Source: Knoellia locipacati
GTDB taxonomy: Bacteria; Actinomycetota; Actinomycetes; Actinomycetales; Dermatophilaceae
Reading direction: 5' to 3'
Assembly: GCF_007992835.1 (NCBI RefSeq)
Contig: NZ_BKBA01000008.1
Location: 1 to 64,000 of the forward strand
Length of the DNA stretch: 64,000 bases
Of the stretch, positions 1 through 10,862 are shown one piece after another. The notes beneath the pieces are model-generated. The model did no database searches, had not been told where the DNA came from, and worked only from the letters and a program-made list of their open reading frames with translations. Both the position numbers and the translations under genes were made by a program. The stretch's first letter is position 1; every line of letters begins with the position of its first letter.

Positions 1-488
1 CCGATGCCGTCGCCCCACCCGATGCCGTCGCCCCAGCCGCTGGCCGTCATGACGTGGGCGAGGCCGACACCCTGCACGCCGCGTGCGCGCGCCGACTGGA
101 GGACCTCCCACGCGTCGGCCGGCGGGGCGTTGCGCTGCGTGGCGACGAGCCGGATCGCGGTGTGCCCCACCGCATCGAGCTGCTCGAGGATCCCGTTCTC
201 GCGAGCGAAGCCCAGGAGCGTGTCGTCGGGAACCGGCTCCACGGCATACCCGACCTCCTTGGCCGCCTCCTCGAGCGAGCGGAAGCGGTCGTCGAACTCC
301 GGTCCCAGCAGGCCGCTCACGAGCAGGACGTCCCCGACGTATGCCGTGGGCTCGGGCACGCGTCCGTCGACCCGGACCGCCGTGGTCGGGTCGAGGAGGC
401 GGACGCCCAGTCGCCGGACCGCCGTGCCGGGGATGACGGTGGTGGGGATGCGTCGCATGGCCCGTTCGGGCCGCTCGTCGTGGTTCAT
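1..488 (-). CDS. N-terminal part of an unknown protein, possibly a secreted/processed protease; runs off the left edge
   Basis: An open minus-strand frame starts at ATG 488 behind a good GGAAGG ribosome site and stays open to the first base of the window, giving about 162 residues of an incomplete protein. It has no obvious signal peptide. The visible part has two alpha/beta-like segments, the second ending GVQGVGLAHV, and then a Trp/Gly/Asp repeat (WGDGIG twice) coded by an 18-bp tandem repeat at the edge. The layout recalls the prodomain of some subtilisin-like (S8) actinobacterial peptidases, but no catalytic residue is visible, so this is only a guess. It is divergent from the trypsin-like gene at 723 and shares a 234-nt control region with it. 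Confidence 0.55.
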   Translation of the reverse strand, partial: MNHDERPERAMRRIPTTVIPGTAVRRLGVRLLDPTTAVRVDGRVPEPTAYVGDVLLVSGLLGPEFDDRFRSLEEAAKEVGYAVEPVPDDTLLGFARENGILEQLDAVGHTAIRLVATQRNAPPADAWEVLQSARARGVQGVGLAHVMTASGWGDGIGWGDGI

Positions 489-722
489 CGGTGCCTTCCG
501 AGAGCTCTGCCTGCTGACTCGCGGCGGCTGGTGCCGTCAGTTCAGCGTAGGGAGTGGGCGGTCACCACGTCAGGAGTTTGGGCAAGCCGCCCAGATACCT
601 CTTCGGCACATCTTTGTGTGCGAATTCGTCCCCGTGGCCATGTATCTGGCGCCGGCCGCCGGACTCCTTGTCGCTGTCGGGGTCGTACAGGGGCGGCCCC
701 GCACACTCGTGAAGGAGCAGTC
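489..722. promoter_or_regulatory. Divergent intergenic region before the lanthipeptide-like operon
   Basis: These 234 bases separate two outward-facing genes and must hold both promoters. A strong ribosome site (GAAGGAG, 711-717) precedes ATG 723 on the plus strand. I could not assign -35/-10 boxes or an operator with confidence. Confidence 0.5.
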
Positions 723-2159
723 ATGGCCACACAGTCGGAACAGGCCGCGCAGCGCGCAGCGATCCGTCCGGTGAAGGAGTCCGTCGAGGACCAGCTCATC
801 GCCACGCCGGGGGTCGTCGGGGTCGACATCGCCGAGAAGGAGACCGGGGGGAGGAAGACCGGCGAGCTGAGCATCGTCGTCTTCGTCGAGAAGAAGAAGC
901 CGAAGTCCAAGCTCGGCAAGGGCGCACTCATCCCCAAGGAGATCGATGGCGTCAAGACCGACGTCCAGGAGCTCGTCATCGAGCTCCAGCCGGCGTTCCG
1001 CCAGGTCGACGACGCCGACTTGTTCGTCGACCCGGCGGACTACCCGACGCTCGCCGGTGGGATCGGCATCGGGCCGCGACGCTCCGTCTTCCTGACGCCG
1101 CCGGACGTCCCGGCGCCGGGCAACTACGTGTTCGTCGGCACGCTGGGTGCGATGGTCCGTGACCGGGCCACCGGCGCCACCATGGCGATGACGAACTTCC
1201 ACGTCGCGTGCGTCAACAACACGTGGACCGTCGGCGACCGCATGGTCCAGCCCTCGCTCGTCGACGGTGGTGCGCCCACGGGGGAGTTCGGGTCGCTGAC
1301 CCGCGCCGTCCTCTCCGACAGCACCGACGGCGCCGTCATCACCGTCGACACCACCGAGCCGTGGACGGCGACCGTCACCGGTGTCGGGGACGTCAACGGC
1401 AGCACGGCGGCGACGGTCGGCATGGCCGTCCAGAAGCGTGGCCGGACCACCGAGCACACGTTCGGCACGGTCGCGTCGACCGACTTCACGGTGACGATCG
1501 ACTACGGCAGCGACGTGGGGTCCCGCACCCTGCGCCACCAGATCCGGATCGACACCGACACCACGCGCAACCCGCGGTTCTCCGACCACGGCGACTCGGG
1601 CTCGGTCGTCCTCGACACCTCACGCAACGTCGTCGGCCTCCTCTTCGCCGGCAGCAACGACGGGTCGATGACGTTCGCCAACCCGATCCAGGCCGCGCTC
1701 GACGAGCTCGGGGTCGACCTGGCCGTGCCGACCACGCTCGTCACCCGGCCGATCTCGGCGTGCTTCACCTCGCGGATCGCGATCTGCCTCAAGACGCACC
1801 CCGCGGTCACGTGTCCGACGATCCGGACCCGGATCCCGGCTCTCTGCCCGACCTTCGTCACCCGGCCGGCGATCTGCGACTTCGTCACCCGCCCGGTCGT
1901 CTGCGACCTCGAGGTCACCCGGCCCGGCTGCACGCTGCCGACCCGGGCCTGTGGTGGGGAGTGGGAGCGCCCGCCGATCGACCAGTGGGTCCGCGGTGGG
2001 CAGCAGGGTGGCTACGGCGCCTCGGCGGAGGAGATCGAGTCCGCCGCCGACGAGGCCTTCTGGACCGGCTACCGCGCCGCCCTCGAGGAGGTCGACGCGC
2101 TCGACTCCGGAGCCGGTGGCAGCGGAGCCGGTGGCACCGGCGCTCCGGGTGGTGCCTGA
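723..2159 (+). CDS. Trypsin-fold serine protease with a C-terminal Thr/Cys repeat tail; predicted substrate of the adjacent lanthipeptide-type enzymes
   Basis: 478 residues from ATG 723 (ribosome site GAAGGAG 6 nt upstream). Residues about 1-110 hold a charged helical segment. About 120-330 is a trypsin-like domain with a complete triad: His160 (in NFHVAC), Asp202 (TDGAVI) and Ser292 (GDSGS). There is no signal peptide or transmembrane segment, so it probably acts in the cytosol or leaves by another route. Residues 337-410 carry eight Cys, each 3-6 residues after a Thr, and 411-478 are Gly/Ala-rich. The next three genes encode a kinase, a HopA1-like lyase and a LanC cyclase, which together could turn the Thr...Cys units into methyllanthionine rings. 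The fold is clear from the motifs; the modification is inference. A plain Cys-rich or metal-binding tail is the alternative. Confidence 0.85.
   Translation: MATQSEQAAQRAAIRPVKESVEDQLIATPGVVGVDIAEKETGGRKTGELSIVVFVEKKKPKSKLGKGALIPKEIDGVKTDVQELVIELQPAFRQVDDADLFVDPADYPTLAGGIGIGPRRSVFLTPPDVPAPGNYVFVGTLGAMVRDRATGATMAMTNFHVACVNNTWTVGDRMVQPSLVDGGAPTGEFGSLTRAVLSDSTDGAVITVDTTEPWTATVTGVGDVNGSTAATVGMAVQKRGRTTEHTFGTVASTDFTVTIDYGSDVGSRTLRHQIRIDTDTTRNPRFSDHGDSGSVVLDTSRNVVGLLFAGSNDGSMTFANPIQAALDELGVDLAVPTTLVTRPISACFTSRIAICLKTHPAVTCPTIRTRIPALCPTFVTRPAICDFVTRPVVCDLEVTRPGCTLPTRACGGEWERPPIDQWVRGGQQGGYGASAEEIESAADEAFWTGYRAALEEVDALDSGAGGSGAGGTGAPGGA
1731..1952 (+). repeat. Coding repeat: eight Thr-x(2-5)-Cys units in the protease tail
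   Basis: Residues 337-410 of the protease. Thr/Cys pairs are T341-C347, T349-C355, T358-C364, T369-C375, T380-C385, T389-C394, T399-C403 and T407-C410. Most units read (V)T-R-P-x-x-C, and ring size shrinks toward the C-terminus. The rest of the protein has a single other Cys, beside the catalytic His. Thr-to-Cys spacings of 2-5 residues are typical of (methyl)lanthionine rings. Confidence 0.85.
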
Positions 2160-2161
2160 CC

Positions 2162-3088
2162 GTGGTCTCGTCCCCCGGCCTGCTCGGCTCGGCCGTCCGT
2201 CACGGGCTCGTCCCCGTGGCGGACGTCCGCGCCGGCCGCGTGCACGTGCGGCCCGTGTCGCGCAGCAACCCGGTGCACGTCATCGAGCGCGCCGGGGTGG
2301 CCGTGGGCTACGTCAAGCAGCCGGGGACGGCCGCCTCCCTCGACGGTGACGACACCGTCGGCGTCGAGGCGAGCATCCTGCGCGCCATCGCGCCCCTCCG
2401 GCTCGCACCGACCCCGATCCTGCAGGGAGGACCGGGGTCGGTGTGGATGACCGCACTGCCCGGCGTCGAGCTCGGGGGTGTGGGCGGAGACGCCGTCCTG
2501 CGGCCCGTCGCCACTGACCTCGGCCGGGCCCTCGCCCGCCTGCACCGCCACCCGGTCGTCGGCTCCGGTCTGCCGCGGGCCTCGACCCCGTGGCCGTTGC
2601 TCGACGACCTCCCGCCGTCGATGGCGGGCGGACGGCTGCGTGACGACACCCGGGCCGTCCTCGCCCGGCTGGACGATGCCGCGGTCCGCCGGGCGATCGA
2701 CACCGCCGGTGCCCAGTGGCGCCCGACGCACCTCGTGCACGGAGACATCGCGGCCGGGAACGTCATCGTCGAGACCACCGCCTCGGGTGGCGTGCGAGTG
2801 GGACTCATCGACTTCGAGCTCGGCGGGGTGGGCGCCCCCGAGCACGACCTGGCCTCTGCCGCAGCGATGCTCACCGACCTCTCGCGTCCCGGGCTCGACC
2901 TAGCGGCGCTGTGTCTCGACGCCTACTGGGCCGCTTGCGGACCCGCCACGCTCACCGGCCCGTGGCGCTGCGTCCGGGCACTGATGACCGCCTGGCAGGG
3001 GGCCCTCAACCACGGTGAGGCCGGCGCCGCCGACGTCGCCCGGCTGCTGGCCCGCGCCACGGCCGCCGCCGAAGGGGACCCGGCATGA
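2162..3088 (+). CDS. APH-like phosphotransferase, predicted lanthipeptide Ser/Thr kinase
   Basis: 308 residues from GTG 2162, two bases after the protease stop. The open frame extends far upstream, but only this start fits the gene order. The fold is that of aminoglycoside/choline kinases: Lys52 in an early YVKQP strand, the catalytic loop HGDIAAGN (His193, Asp195, Asn200) and the metal-binding DFE (Asp217). In class V lanthipeptide clusters (lexapeptide, cacaoidin) a kinase of this family phosphorylates Ser/Thr before elimination. Here its proposed substrate is the Thr-rich tail of the preceding protease. Antibiotic or sugar kinase activity cannot be excluded from motifs alone; the operon with HopA1-like and LanC genes argues for the lanthipeptide role. 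Confidence 0.75.
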   Translation: MVSSPGLLGSAVRHGLVPVADVRAGRVHVRPVSRSNPVHVIERAGVAVGYVKQPGTAASLDGDDTVGVEASILRAIAPLRLAPTPILQGGPGSVWMTALPGVELGGVGGDAVLRPVATDLGRALARLHRHPVVGSGLPRASTPWPLLDDLPPSMAGGRLRDDTRAVLARLDDAAVRRAIDTAGAQWRPTHLVHGDIAAGNVIVETTASGGVRVGLIDFELGGVGAPEHDLASAAAMLTDLSRPGLDLAALCLDAYWAACGPATLTGPWRCVRALMTAWQGALNHGEAGAADVARLLARATAAAEGDPA

Positions 3089-3984
3089 GCGGCTGGCGAC
3101 CCGAGCACGCGACCCAGGTGCTCACGGCATACGACGTCCTTCGCGCGTCCCCCGAGGACGCCTCACCCGCCGACGTGCTCTATCGCGACTGGTATGCCGT
3201 CCGCCCACCTCGGACCGGGCCGCGCCCCCGGTGGTCCGCTCCCGTGTCGGGCACGGCACGGGCGGCCGACGCGGCCGCGACGAGGTGGAGCGCCGACGAC
3301 ACCGAGGTCGTGGCGACCGGCATCGCCGGCGTGGTCGTGGTGGCCACGCCGGGTGGCCGGCGGGCGCTGTGCCGTGGGGAGTACGTCACGACGCAGGGTC
3401 GACCCGGCTTCCCGCCGCGCGTCGGCGACCGCGTACGGGCACTCGACCGCCCCGGGTCCGTCATCCAGGAGGGGTGGTGGCGGACCTGGGGCGGTCGATG
3501 GGACCCGAGAGCGGTGCCCGAGGACCTGGTGCGCGTCTATCTGCGACCGCGTCCCGGGGCCGTCGGCGCAGTGGTGCGGGCGGTGACCGCCGCGCTCGCC
3601 GACGACGACGAGTGGCTGCTCAAGGTCGCCACCACCGCGGACCAGCTCGAGCGTCCGGACGCCTGCGTGGTCTATCTCGCCGGGACGTGCCGGGACGAGC
3701 GCCGCGAGACGGTGGTGGCCGCGGTCGCCGGGCTCACCGAGGGAGCTCCGCCACCGCTCACCGAACGGCTGGCCGACGGGGTCGGCTGGGCGCAGGACCC
3801 GGGGGACGGTCGGAGCTTCGGTGAGGTGAGGTGCGAGACTCTGGTGGCGGCGTACCGACGGGTGCCCGACGCGGGGGTGGGGACCGGCACGTGGCTCGAC
3901 CTCGTCGCCGAGGAGATGCGCCGCGGAGGTCTGGACCCATCCAGGCCGCACGTCGCTGACGAAGACAGGGGGACACGGCGATGA
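3085..3984 (+). CDS. HopA1-family-like protein, predicted phospho-Ser/Thr lyase
   Basis: 299 residues; ATG 3085 overlaps the kinase stop by 4 nt. It resembles the T3SS-effector HopA1 family: an N-terminal LYRDWYA segment (residues 32-38), a central strand with WLLKV (177-181) followed by a PDACVVYLA stretch, and a C-terminal SFGEVRC block (244-250) just before a helix. In class V lanthipeptide systems the HopA1-like LxmY partner works with the APH-like kinase and is thought to eliminate phosphate to make dehydro-residues. Assignment rests on recalled motifs and on sitting between the kinase and the cyclase. I see no second HopA1-like or LxmX-like gene in the window. Confidence 0.65.
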   Translation: MSGWRPEHATQVLTAYDVLRASPEDASPADVLYRDWYAVRPPRTGPRPRWSAPVSGTARAADAAATRWSADDTEVVATGIAGVVVVATPGGRRALCRGEYVTTQGRPGFPPRVGDRVRALDRPGSVIQEGWWRTWGGRWDPRAVPEDLVRVYLRPRPGAVGAVVRAVTAALADDDEWLLKVATTADQLERPDACVVYLAGTCRDERRETVVAAVAGLTEGAPPPLTERLADGVGWAQDPGDGRSFGEVRCETLVAAYRRVPDAGVGTGTWLDLVAEEMRRGGLDPSRPHVADEDRGTRR

Positions 3985-5252
3985 GCGCCGTGTCGATGCA
4001 AGGGGAGCAGGACGCGGTGACCGGGACGGAACCTCAGGACGACCGGGATCGCGTCCTCGACGCCGCCCACCGCTGCGTCGACCTGCTCGTGCGGACCGCG
4101 ATCATCGACGACGCCGGTGACCCGACGTGGCCCACGTGGGAGATGGGCCCTGAGGGGGCCGTCGGCGTCGTTGCGGGCCGGCGCTCCCTCTATGACGGGG
4201 ATGCCGGGGTGGTGTGGGCACTGACCCACCTCGGCACCGCCCTGAACCGCCACGACGCGACCGAGCTCGCCGCGTCGGGCGCCGAGTCCCTGCGCCGCAC
4301 CCGGCCCGCGGGTCCCGACGTCCCGGCCGGACTGCTCGTCGGTGAGGCCGGGGTGTCCCTGCTCCGGCAGGCCCGCAACGGTGTCGGCATCGGCTGGTCC
4401 GACGGCAGCGACCTCACCGACGGTCTCGCCGGGATCCTGCTGTCCCTCGCCCGCACCCGCCGACACGAGGCCCACGCCGCCGCGATCGTCGCCGAGCTGA
4501 GGCACCGCTCGCACGCCGAGCCGTGGGGGCGCAGCTGGCCCGACCACCGGCTCGCCGGTGAGGCCGCGCGACCGCTGTGCGGCCTGGCTCACGGAGCCTC
4601 CGGCATCGCCTGGGCGCTGGCCGAGGCGGCCGCGGTGTGGCCGCGGCTCGCGCCGTCGGCGCTGGAGCTGGCCGGCGAGGCCCTCGCGTGGGAGGCCTCG
4701 TGGGCGGAGCCGGTGCGCGGGGGCTGGCCGGACCTGCGAGAGGGCGACGTGACCTGGCCCGACCTGTGGTGCCACGGTGCCGCGGGGGCCGGGGCCGTGC
4801 GGCTGCGCCTGCTCGAGCTGGCCGACGCCGGCCTCGACGTGCCGTGGCCGACCGACACGACCCGCGCCGAGGCCGAGATGGCCGTGCAGCGGTGCGGGCG
4901 TGCCATGAGTGACGCGGCCGAGCAGGCCGTCACCGGCGGCCCCGACACCGTCGCCGCGGGCTGGACGCTGTGCCACGGGGCCGGTGGCCCGGCCGGCGTG
5001 GTCGCGCTCGCCGCGGACATCCTCGGGGTGCCCGAGCACCGCGAGCGGGCCCTCGCCGCCGCCGCGGCGTTCGTCTCGGCGGCACCGGTCGACCCGGGCG
5101 TGTGGCCCTGCGGGCTGCGCGGAGCCGACGGCGACGTCTCGCTGGTCACCGGTGCCGCGGGCACGGCGGTGCTGCTCGCCGACCTCGCCCGGCCGGGAAC
5201 GGTCCCGTCCCTGGCGCTCCTCGGCGCAGGAGGGGTGCGACAGTCGAGCTGA
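3981..5252 (+). CDS. LanC-like zinc-dependent cyclase
   Basis: 423 residues; ATG 3981 overlaps the previous stop by 4 nt. The LanC toroid motifs are all present: GLAHGASG (His204), WCHG (Cys264), LCHGAGG (Cys331-His332) and a final TGAAGTAVLL helix. Cys264, Cys331 and His332 match the three zinc ligands of NisC-type cyclases, and His204 matches the general acid/base position, so it should be catalytically competent. LanC enzymes add Cys thiols to dehydrated Ser/Thr, closing (methyl)lanthionine rings. The gene ends the four-gene operon; the eight-Cys protease tail is the only obvious substrate. A free-standing glutathione-adding LanC-like protein is possible but less likely in this context. 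Confidence 0.85.
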   Translation: MSAVSMQGEQDAVTGTEPQDDRDRVLDAAHRCVDLLVRTAIIDDAGDPTWPTWEMGPEGAVGVVAGRRSLYDGDAGVVWALTHLGTALNRHDATELAASGAESLRRTRPAGPDVPAGLLVGEAGVSLLRQARNGVGIGWSDGSDLTDGLAGILLSLARTRRHEAHAAAIVAELRHRSHAEPWGRSWPDHRLAGEAARPLCGLAHGASGIAWALAEAAAVWPRLAPSALELAGEALAWEASWAEPVRGGWPDLREGDVTWPDLWCHGAAGAGAVRLRLLELADAGLDVPWPTDTTRAEAEMAVQRCGRAMSDAAEQAVTGGPDTVAAGWTLCHGAGGPAGVVALAADILGVPEHRERALAAAAAFVSAAPVDPGVWPCGLRGADGDVSLVTGAAGTAVLLADLARPGTVPSLALLGAGGVRQSS

Positions 5253-5293
5253 GGCGGGCCCCCACAGTGGTCAGAGCCCGGCTGATCCCCCGC

Positions 5294-5644
5294 TCAACGC
5301 CGGGTGGCGCTGCTCCACGGGTCGTCGTCGCGCGCACCGGCCGAGGCCACCCACGGGTCGCCGCCCGTCGTGCGGTCGCGACCCGCGCTCACCTGCGAGG
5401 GCACGGTGCGCGAGGCGCGCAACTTCTCGCTCGTGGCCTTGGCGGCATCGGCGACGAAGTCGGCGACGACGGGAGCGGCCTTGGTGCGGGCGCTCTCCTT
5501 GGCCACGGCGACCTGCTTCTGCACGGGTGCGCTCTGCCAGACCTTGCCGGAGACGGTCTTGATCTGCTCGTAGCGCTGCTTCCCGGCTCGGGCGCCGAGG
5601 ACGTAGCCGGCCGCGAGGCCGACGAGGAAACTCATTCTGGGCAT
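5294..5644 (-). CDS. YtxH-like small envelope/stress protein
   Basis: 116 residues from ATG 5644 (ribosome site GGAAGG about 12 nt upstream; ATG 5635 is an equally possible start). It begins with a short glycine-rich hydrophobic segment, MSFLVGLAAGYVLGARAG, then a Lys/Ala-rich amphipathic helix and a polar tail. This is the layout of YtxH-domain proteins, found in general stress sets of Gram-positive bacteria and of unknown biochemical role. It ends tail-to-tail with the LanC gene, 41 nt apart. The longer frame to 5746 lacks a good start. Confidence 0.7.
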   Translation of the reverse strand: MPRMSFLVGLAAGYVLGARAGKQRYEQIKTVSGKVWQSAPVQKQVAVAKESARTKAAPVVADFVADAAKATSEKLRASRTVPSQVSAGRDRTTGGDPWVASAGARDDDPWSSATRR

Positions 5645-5764
5645 CGGTGTCGGTGTCCTTCCGTTGGCCCTCGACCCTACCCGGCGAAGGATGCGGTGCG
5701 GGTTCCGCGTCAGGGGCGCTCCCGGCATACCCTGTCTGTCGGTCACCGGTTCGCCGGTGGACCG

Positions 5765-5852
5765 GGCGGGTTCGCATAGTGGCCTAGTGCAGTCGCCTTG
5801 AAAGCGACCAGAGGGAGACCTCTCGTGGGTTCAAATCCCACACCCGCCGCCA
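5765..5852 (+). tRNA. tRNA-Ser (anticodon UGA)
   Basis: The acceptor arms GGCGGGT/ACCCGCC pair, the anticodon stem GTCGC/GCGAC closes a CTTGAAA loop (anticodon TGA), and there is a long class II variable arm as expected for tRNA-Ser. The T loop is TTCAAAT. CCA is encoded (5850-5852). Confidence 0.95.
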
Positions 5853-5944
5853 CCACCACCGGGGACGAAGGGCCGACCGGCGCCCGCGTCTCACTTTCGG
5901 CTCCTGCGTTTGACGTACCCGCCGGTCTCCCTTTTCATCGTCGT

Positions 5945-8513
<2,569 letters not shown>

Positions 8514-8538
8514 CGCACTGTCACGAACCCGACTGATG

Positions 8539-8583
8539 GCCCCGGTGGGACACGCTCGTTGGCCTCGCGTGTCCCACCGGGGC
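8539..8583. terminator. Bidirectional hairpin terminator
   Basis: A 17-bp perfect stem (8539-8555 with 8567-8583) and an 11-nt loop lie between the convergent levanase and lacI genes. It has no T-run. Confidence 0.75.
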
Positions 8584-8599
8584 AATCGGTACGGACCGG

Positions 8600-9625
8600 T
8601 CAGGCGGGTGGCGGGATCTCGCCGGACCCCCGCACGACGAGCGTCGGCTCGACGACGACGCGCTGCGGCGGGCTCACGTCGCCGTCGAGACGGGCGACGA
8701 GCAGGTCCGCGGTGAGCCGCCCGATCCGGACGACGTCCTGGCGGATGACCGTGAGGGGCGGCGTGAGCAGGTCGGCGAGCGGGAAGTCGTCGAAGCCGAC
8801 GAGCGCCACGGACTCGCTCAGGCCGCGTCGGCGCAGCGCCCGGGCAGCACCTTGGGCCAGGTCGTTGCGGCCGGCGAAGATCGCCGTCGGCGGGCGGTCC
8901 AGGTCGAGCAACCGGGTCACGGCCTGCTCGCCGGCCTCCGCGCCGCGCAGGCCGGTCACCGTGAGCCGCTCGTCCGGGTGGATGCCCCGGCTCCGGTGCG
9001 CGTCGGCGAAGCCCTCGAGACGGTGACGGGCGGTGTAGATCCCGGGCAGGTCGATGAGTGCGGCGATGCGCCGATGGCCCTGTGCGAGAAGGTGTTCGGC
9101 GCCCATGCGAGCACCTTCGGTGTTCTCGACCGTCACCGAGTCGGCGGCGATGCCGCTGGGCTCGCGGTCGACGAGCACGACGGGGAGCCCGGCCCTCATC
9201 TCGGAGGACAGGTAGTCCTGGCGGTCGGTCGACGGCATGAGCACGAGCCCGTCGACCCGGCGCGTCACGAGGTCGTGGACGAGGGCGCGCTCGCGGTCGG
9301 GCTCCTCGTCGAGGCTGGCGGACAGGATGGCCGTGCCGCGGGCGCGCATGGCGTCCTCGAGCGAGCGCAGCAGGGCGGCCGAGAAGCTGTTGCTGACGTC
9401 CTGGAGCAGCGCGCCGATGAGGCCGCTGCGGCTCGCGCCCCGGCGCAGGTTGCTCGCCGCGAGGTGGTGCCGGTAGGCGAGACGGCCGACGGCCTCCTGC
9501 ACCCGGACCCGCACCGGTTCCGCCACACCGGGTTCGTCGTTGACCACCCTCGAGACGGTCTTGATGCTCACCCCTGCCAGGGCCGCCACGTCGCGCATCG
9601 TGGCCCGCTCGACCCGGTCACCCAT
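8600..9625 (-). CDS. LacI-family repressor of the fructan/fructose genes
   Basis: 341 residues. An N-terminal helix-turn-helix (VSIKTVSRVVN) and hinge helix (LAASNLRRG) are followed by a periplasmic-binding-protein-like ligand domain ending in VVVEPTLVVRGS. It lies between the levanase gene and an frcB-type transporter operon, both of which carry the same AACGTT-centred palindrome, so it most likely represses both and is released by fructose or a derivative (inference). No copy of the palindrome lies before its own start, so autoregulation is not evident. Confidence 0.9.
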   Translation of the reverse strand: MGDRVERATMRDVAALAGVSIKTVSRVVNDEPGVAEPVRVRVQEAVGRLAYRHHLAASNLRRGASRSGLIGALLQDVSNSFSAALLRSLEDAMRARGTAILSASLDEEPDRERALVHDLVTRRVDGLVLMPSTDRQDYLSSEMRAGLPVVLVDREPSGIAADSVTVENTEGARMGAEHLLAQGHRRIAALIDLPGIYTARHRLEGFADAHRSRGIHPDERLTVTGLRGAEAGEQAVTRLLDLDRPPTAIFAGRNDLAQGAARALRRRGLSESVALVGFDDFPLADLLTPPLTVIRQDVVRIGRLTADLLVARLDGDVSPPQRVVVEPTLVVRGSGEIPPPA

Positions 9626-9728
9626 GGGTCGCGCACCTGTGTCGGAAGGAAGACAACGATGTCACCGTCATGTCACGAGTTGTACGGCATCCCTTGACCT
9701 GAGCGCAAGGTGCCCCTATAAATGACGT

Positions 9729-9742
9729 TGACAACGTTGTCA
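9729..9742. promoter_or_regulatory. LacI-type operator before the frcBCA-like operon
   Basis: The same perfect palindrome as at 5945-5958 (TGACAACGTTGTCA), 26 nt before the substrate-binding-protein start. It sits where a repressor would overlap the promoter or the transcription start. Confidence 0.85.
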
Positions 9743-9768
9743 TCGGACACCTCAAAGGAGAGTCATCC

Positions 9769-10860
9769 ATGCGCACCACCTCCCGCGCCTCCCGCGCACT
9801 CGTTCTCGCCGTGGCAGCCTCGACGGCCGTCGGCCTCTCGGCCTGCAACCGGTCCAGCGACTCGGACACCGGCACCGGCGGGCAGGCCCAGATCGGCGTC
9901 GCCCTCATCACCAAGGACTCGACCAACCCGTTCTTCGTCGCCATGCAGAACGGCGGCAAGGCCGACGCCGCCAAGAACAACGTCAAGCTCACCGTCGCCT
10001 CCGGCAAGCAGGAGGGTGACGACCAGGGCCAGATCACGGCGATCGAGGACGCGATCGCCCGCGGTGACAAGGGCATCCTCATCACGCCGATGAGCACCGG
10101 CGTCAACGCCGCCATCAAGAAGGCCCGCGACGCCGGCCTCTACGTCATCGCGCTCGACACGCCTCCGGACCCGGCCGACACGGTCGACATCACCTTCGCC
10201 ACCGACAACCGCGAGGCCGGCAAGCTCATCGGCCAGTGGGCAGCGGCACAGGTGGCGGGCAAGCCGGCGACGATCGCGCTGCTCGACCTGTTCAGCGACA
10301 AGATCGTCTCGGTCGACTACAACCGCGACCAGGGCTTCCTCGAGGGCATGGGCATCGACGTCAAGGACGGCAAGAAGAACGGCGACGAGGCCCCGACCGG
10401 CAAGTACACCGCGTCCGGCGGCGGCGACTACACGATCGTCTGCAACGAGGCCGGCAACGGCGCCGAGGACGGCGGCCGCTCGGCGATGGAGAAGTGCCTC
10501 GCCAAGAACCCGAACATCAACGTCGTCTACACGATCAACGAGCCGACGGCCGTCGGTGCCAACGCCGCCCTCAAGGCGGCCGGCAAGACGGCGACGATCG
10601 TCTCGGTCGACGGTGGCTGCGCCGGCGTCGCCTCGGTCAAGAGCGGCGTCATCGGCGCCACCGCCCAGCAGTACCCGCTCAAGATGGCGACCGAGGGCAT
10701 GGCCGCGATCGCGACGGTGGCCCGCGGTGGTGAGAAGCCGAAGCCCGACACGGGTCTCGACTTCAAGAACACCGGCGTCGCCCTCGTGACCGACAAGCCG
10801 GCCGAAGGCGTCAAGAGCATCACCGCGGACGAGGGCTCCAAGATCTGCTGGGGCAACTGA
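9769..10860 (+). CDS. frcB: Fructose-type ABC transporter substrate-binding lipoprotein
   Basis: 363 residues; ATG 9769 follows a good AAAGGAG site. The signal peptide ends in a lipobox (LSAC, Cys near residue 25), so the mature protein is anchored outside the membrane. The body is a type-I periplasmic sugar-binding fold (GVALITKDSTNPFF near the start, VYTINEPTAVGA later), closest in memory to FrcB. It starts a four-gene operon (binding protein, permease, ATPase, UspA), and the next gene is 2 nt away. Fructose released from levan by the GH32 enzyme is the likely ligand; ribose or another sugar cannot be excluded. Confidence 0.88.
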   Translation: MRTTSRASRALVLAVAASTAVGLSACNRSSDSDTGTGGQAQIGVALITKDSTNPFFVAMQNGGKADAAKNNVKLTVASGKQEGDDQGQITAIEDAIARGDKGILITPMSTGVNAAIKKARDAGLYVIALDTPPDPADTVDITFATDNREAGKLIGQWAAAQVAGKPATIALLDLFSDKIVSVDYNRDQGFLEGMGIDVKDGKKNGDEAPTGKYTASGGGDYTIVCNEAGNGAEDGGRSAMEKCLAKNPNINVVYTINEPTAVGANAALKAAGKTATIVSVDGGCAGVASVKSGVIGATAQQYPLKMATEGMAAIATVARGGEKPKPDTGLDFKNTGVALVTDKPAEGVKSITADEGSKICWGN

Positions 10861-10862
10861 CC

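Noticed and set aside
54-722. Upstream extension of the protease frame
   Set aside because: Overlaps the divergent gene, has low-quality composition, and a strong ribosome site precedes ATG 723.
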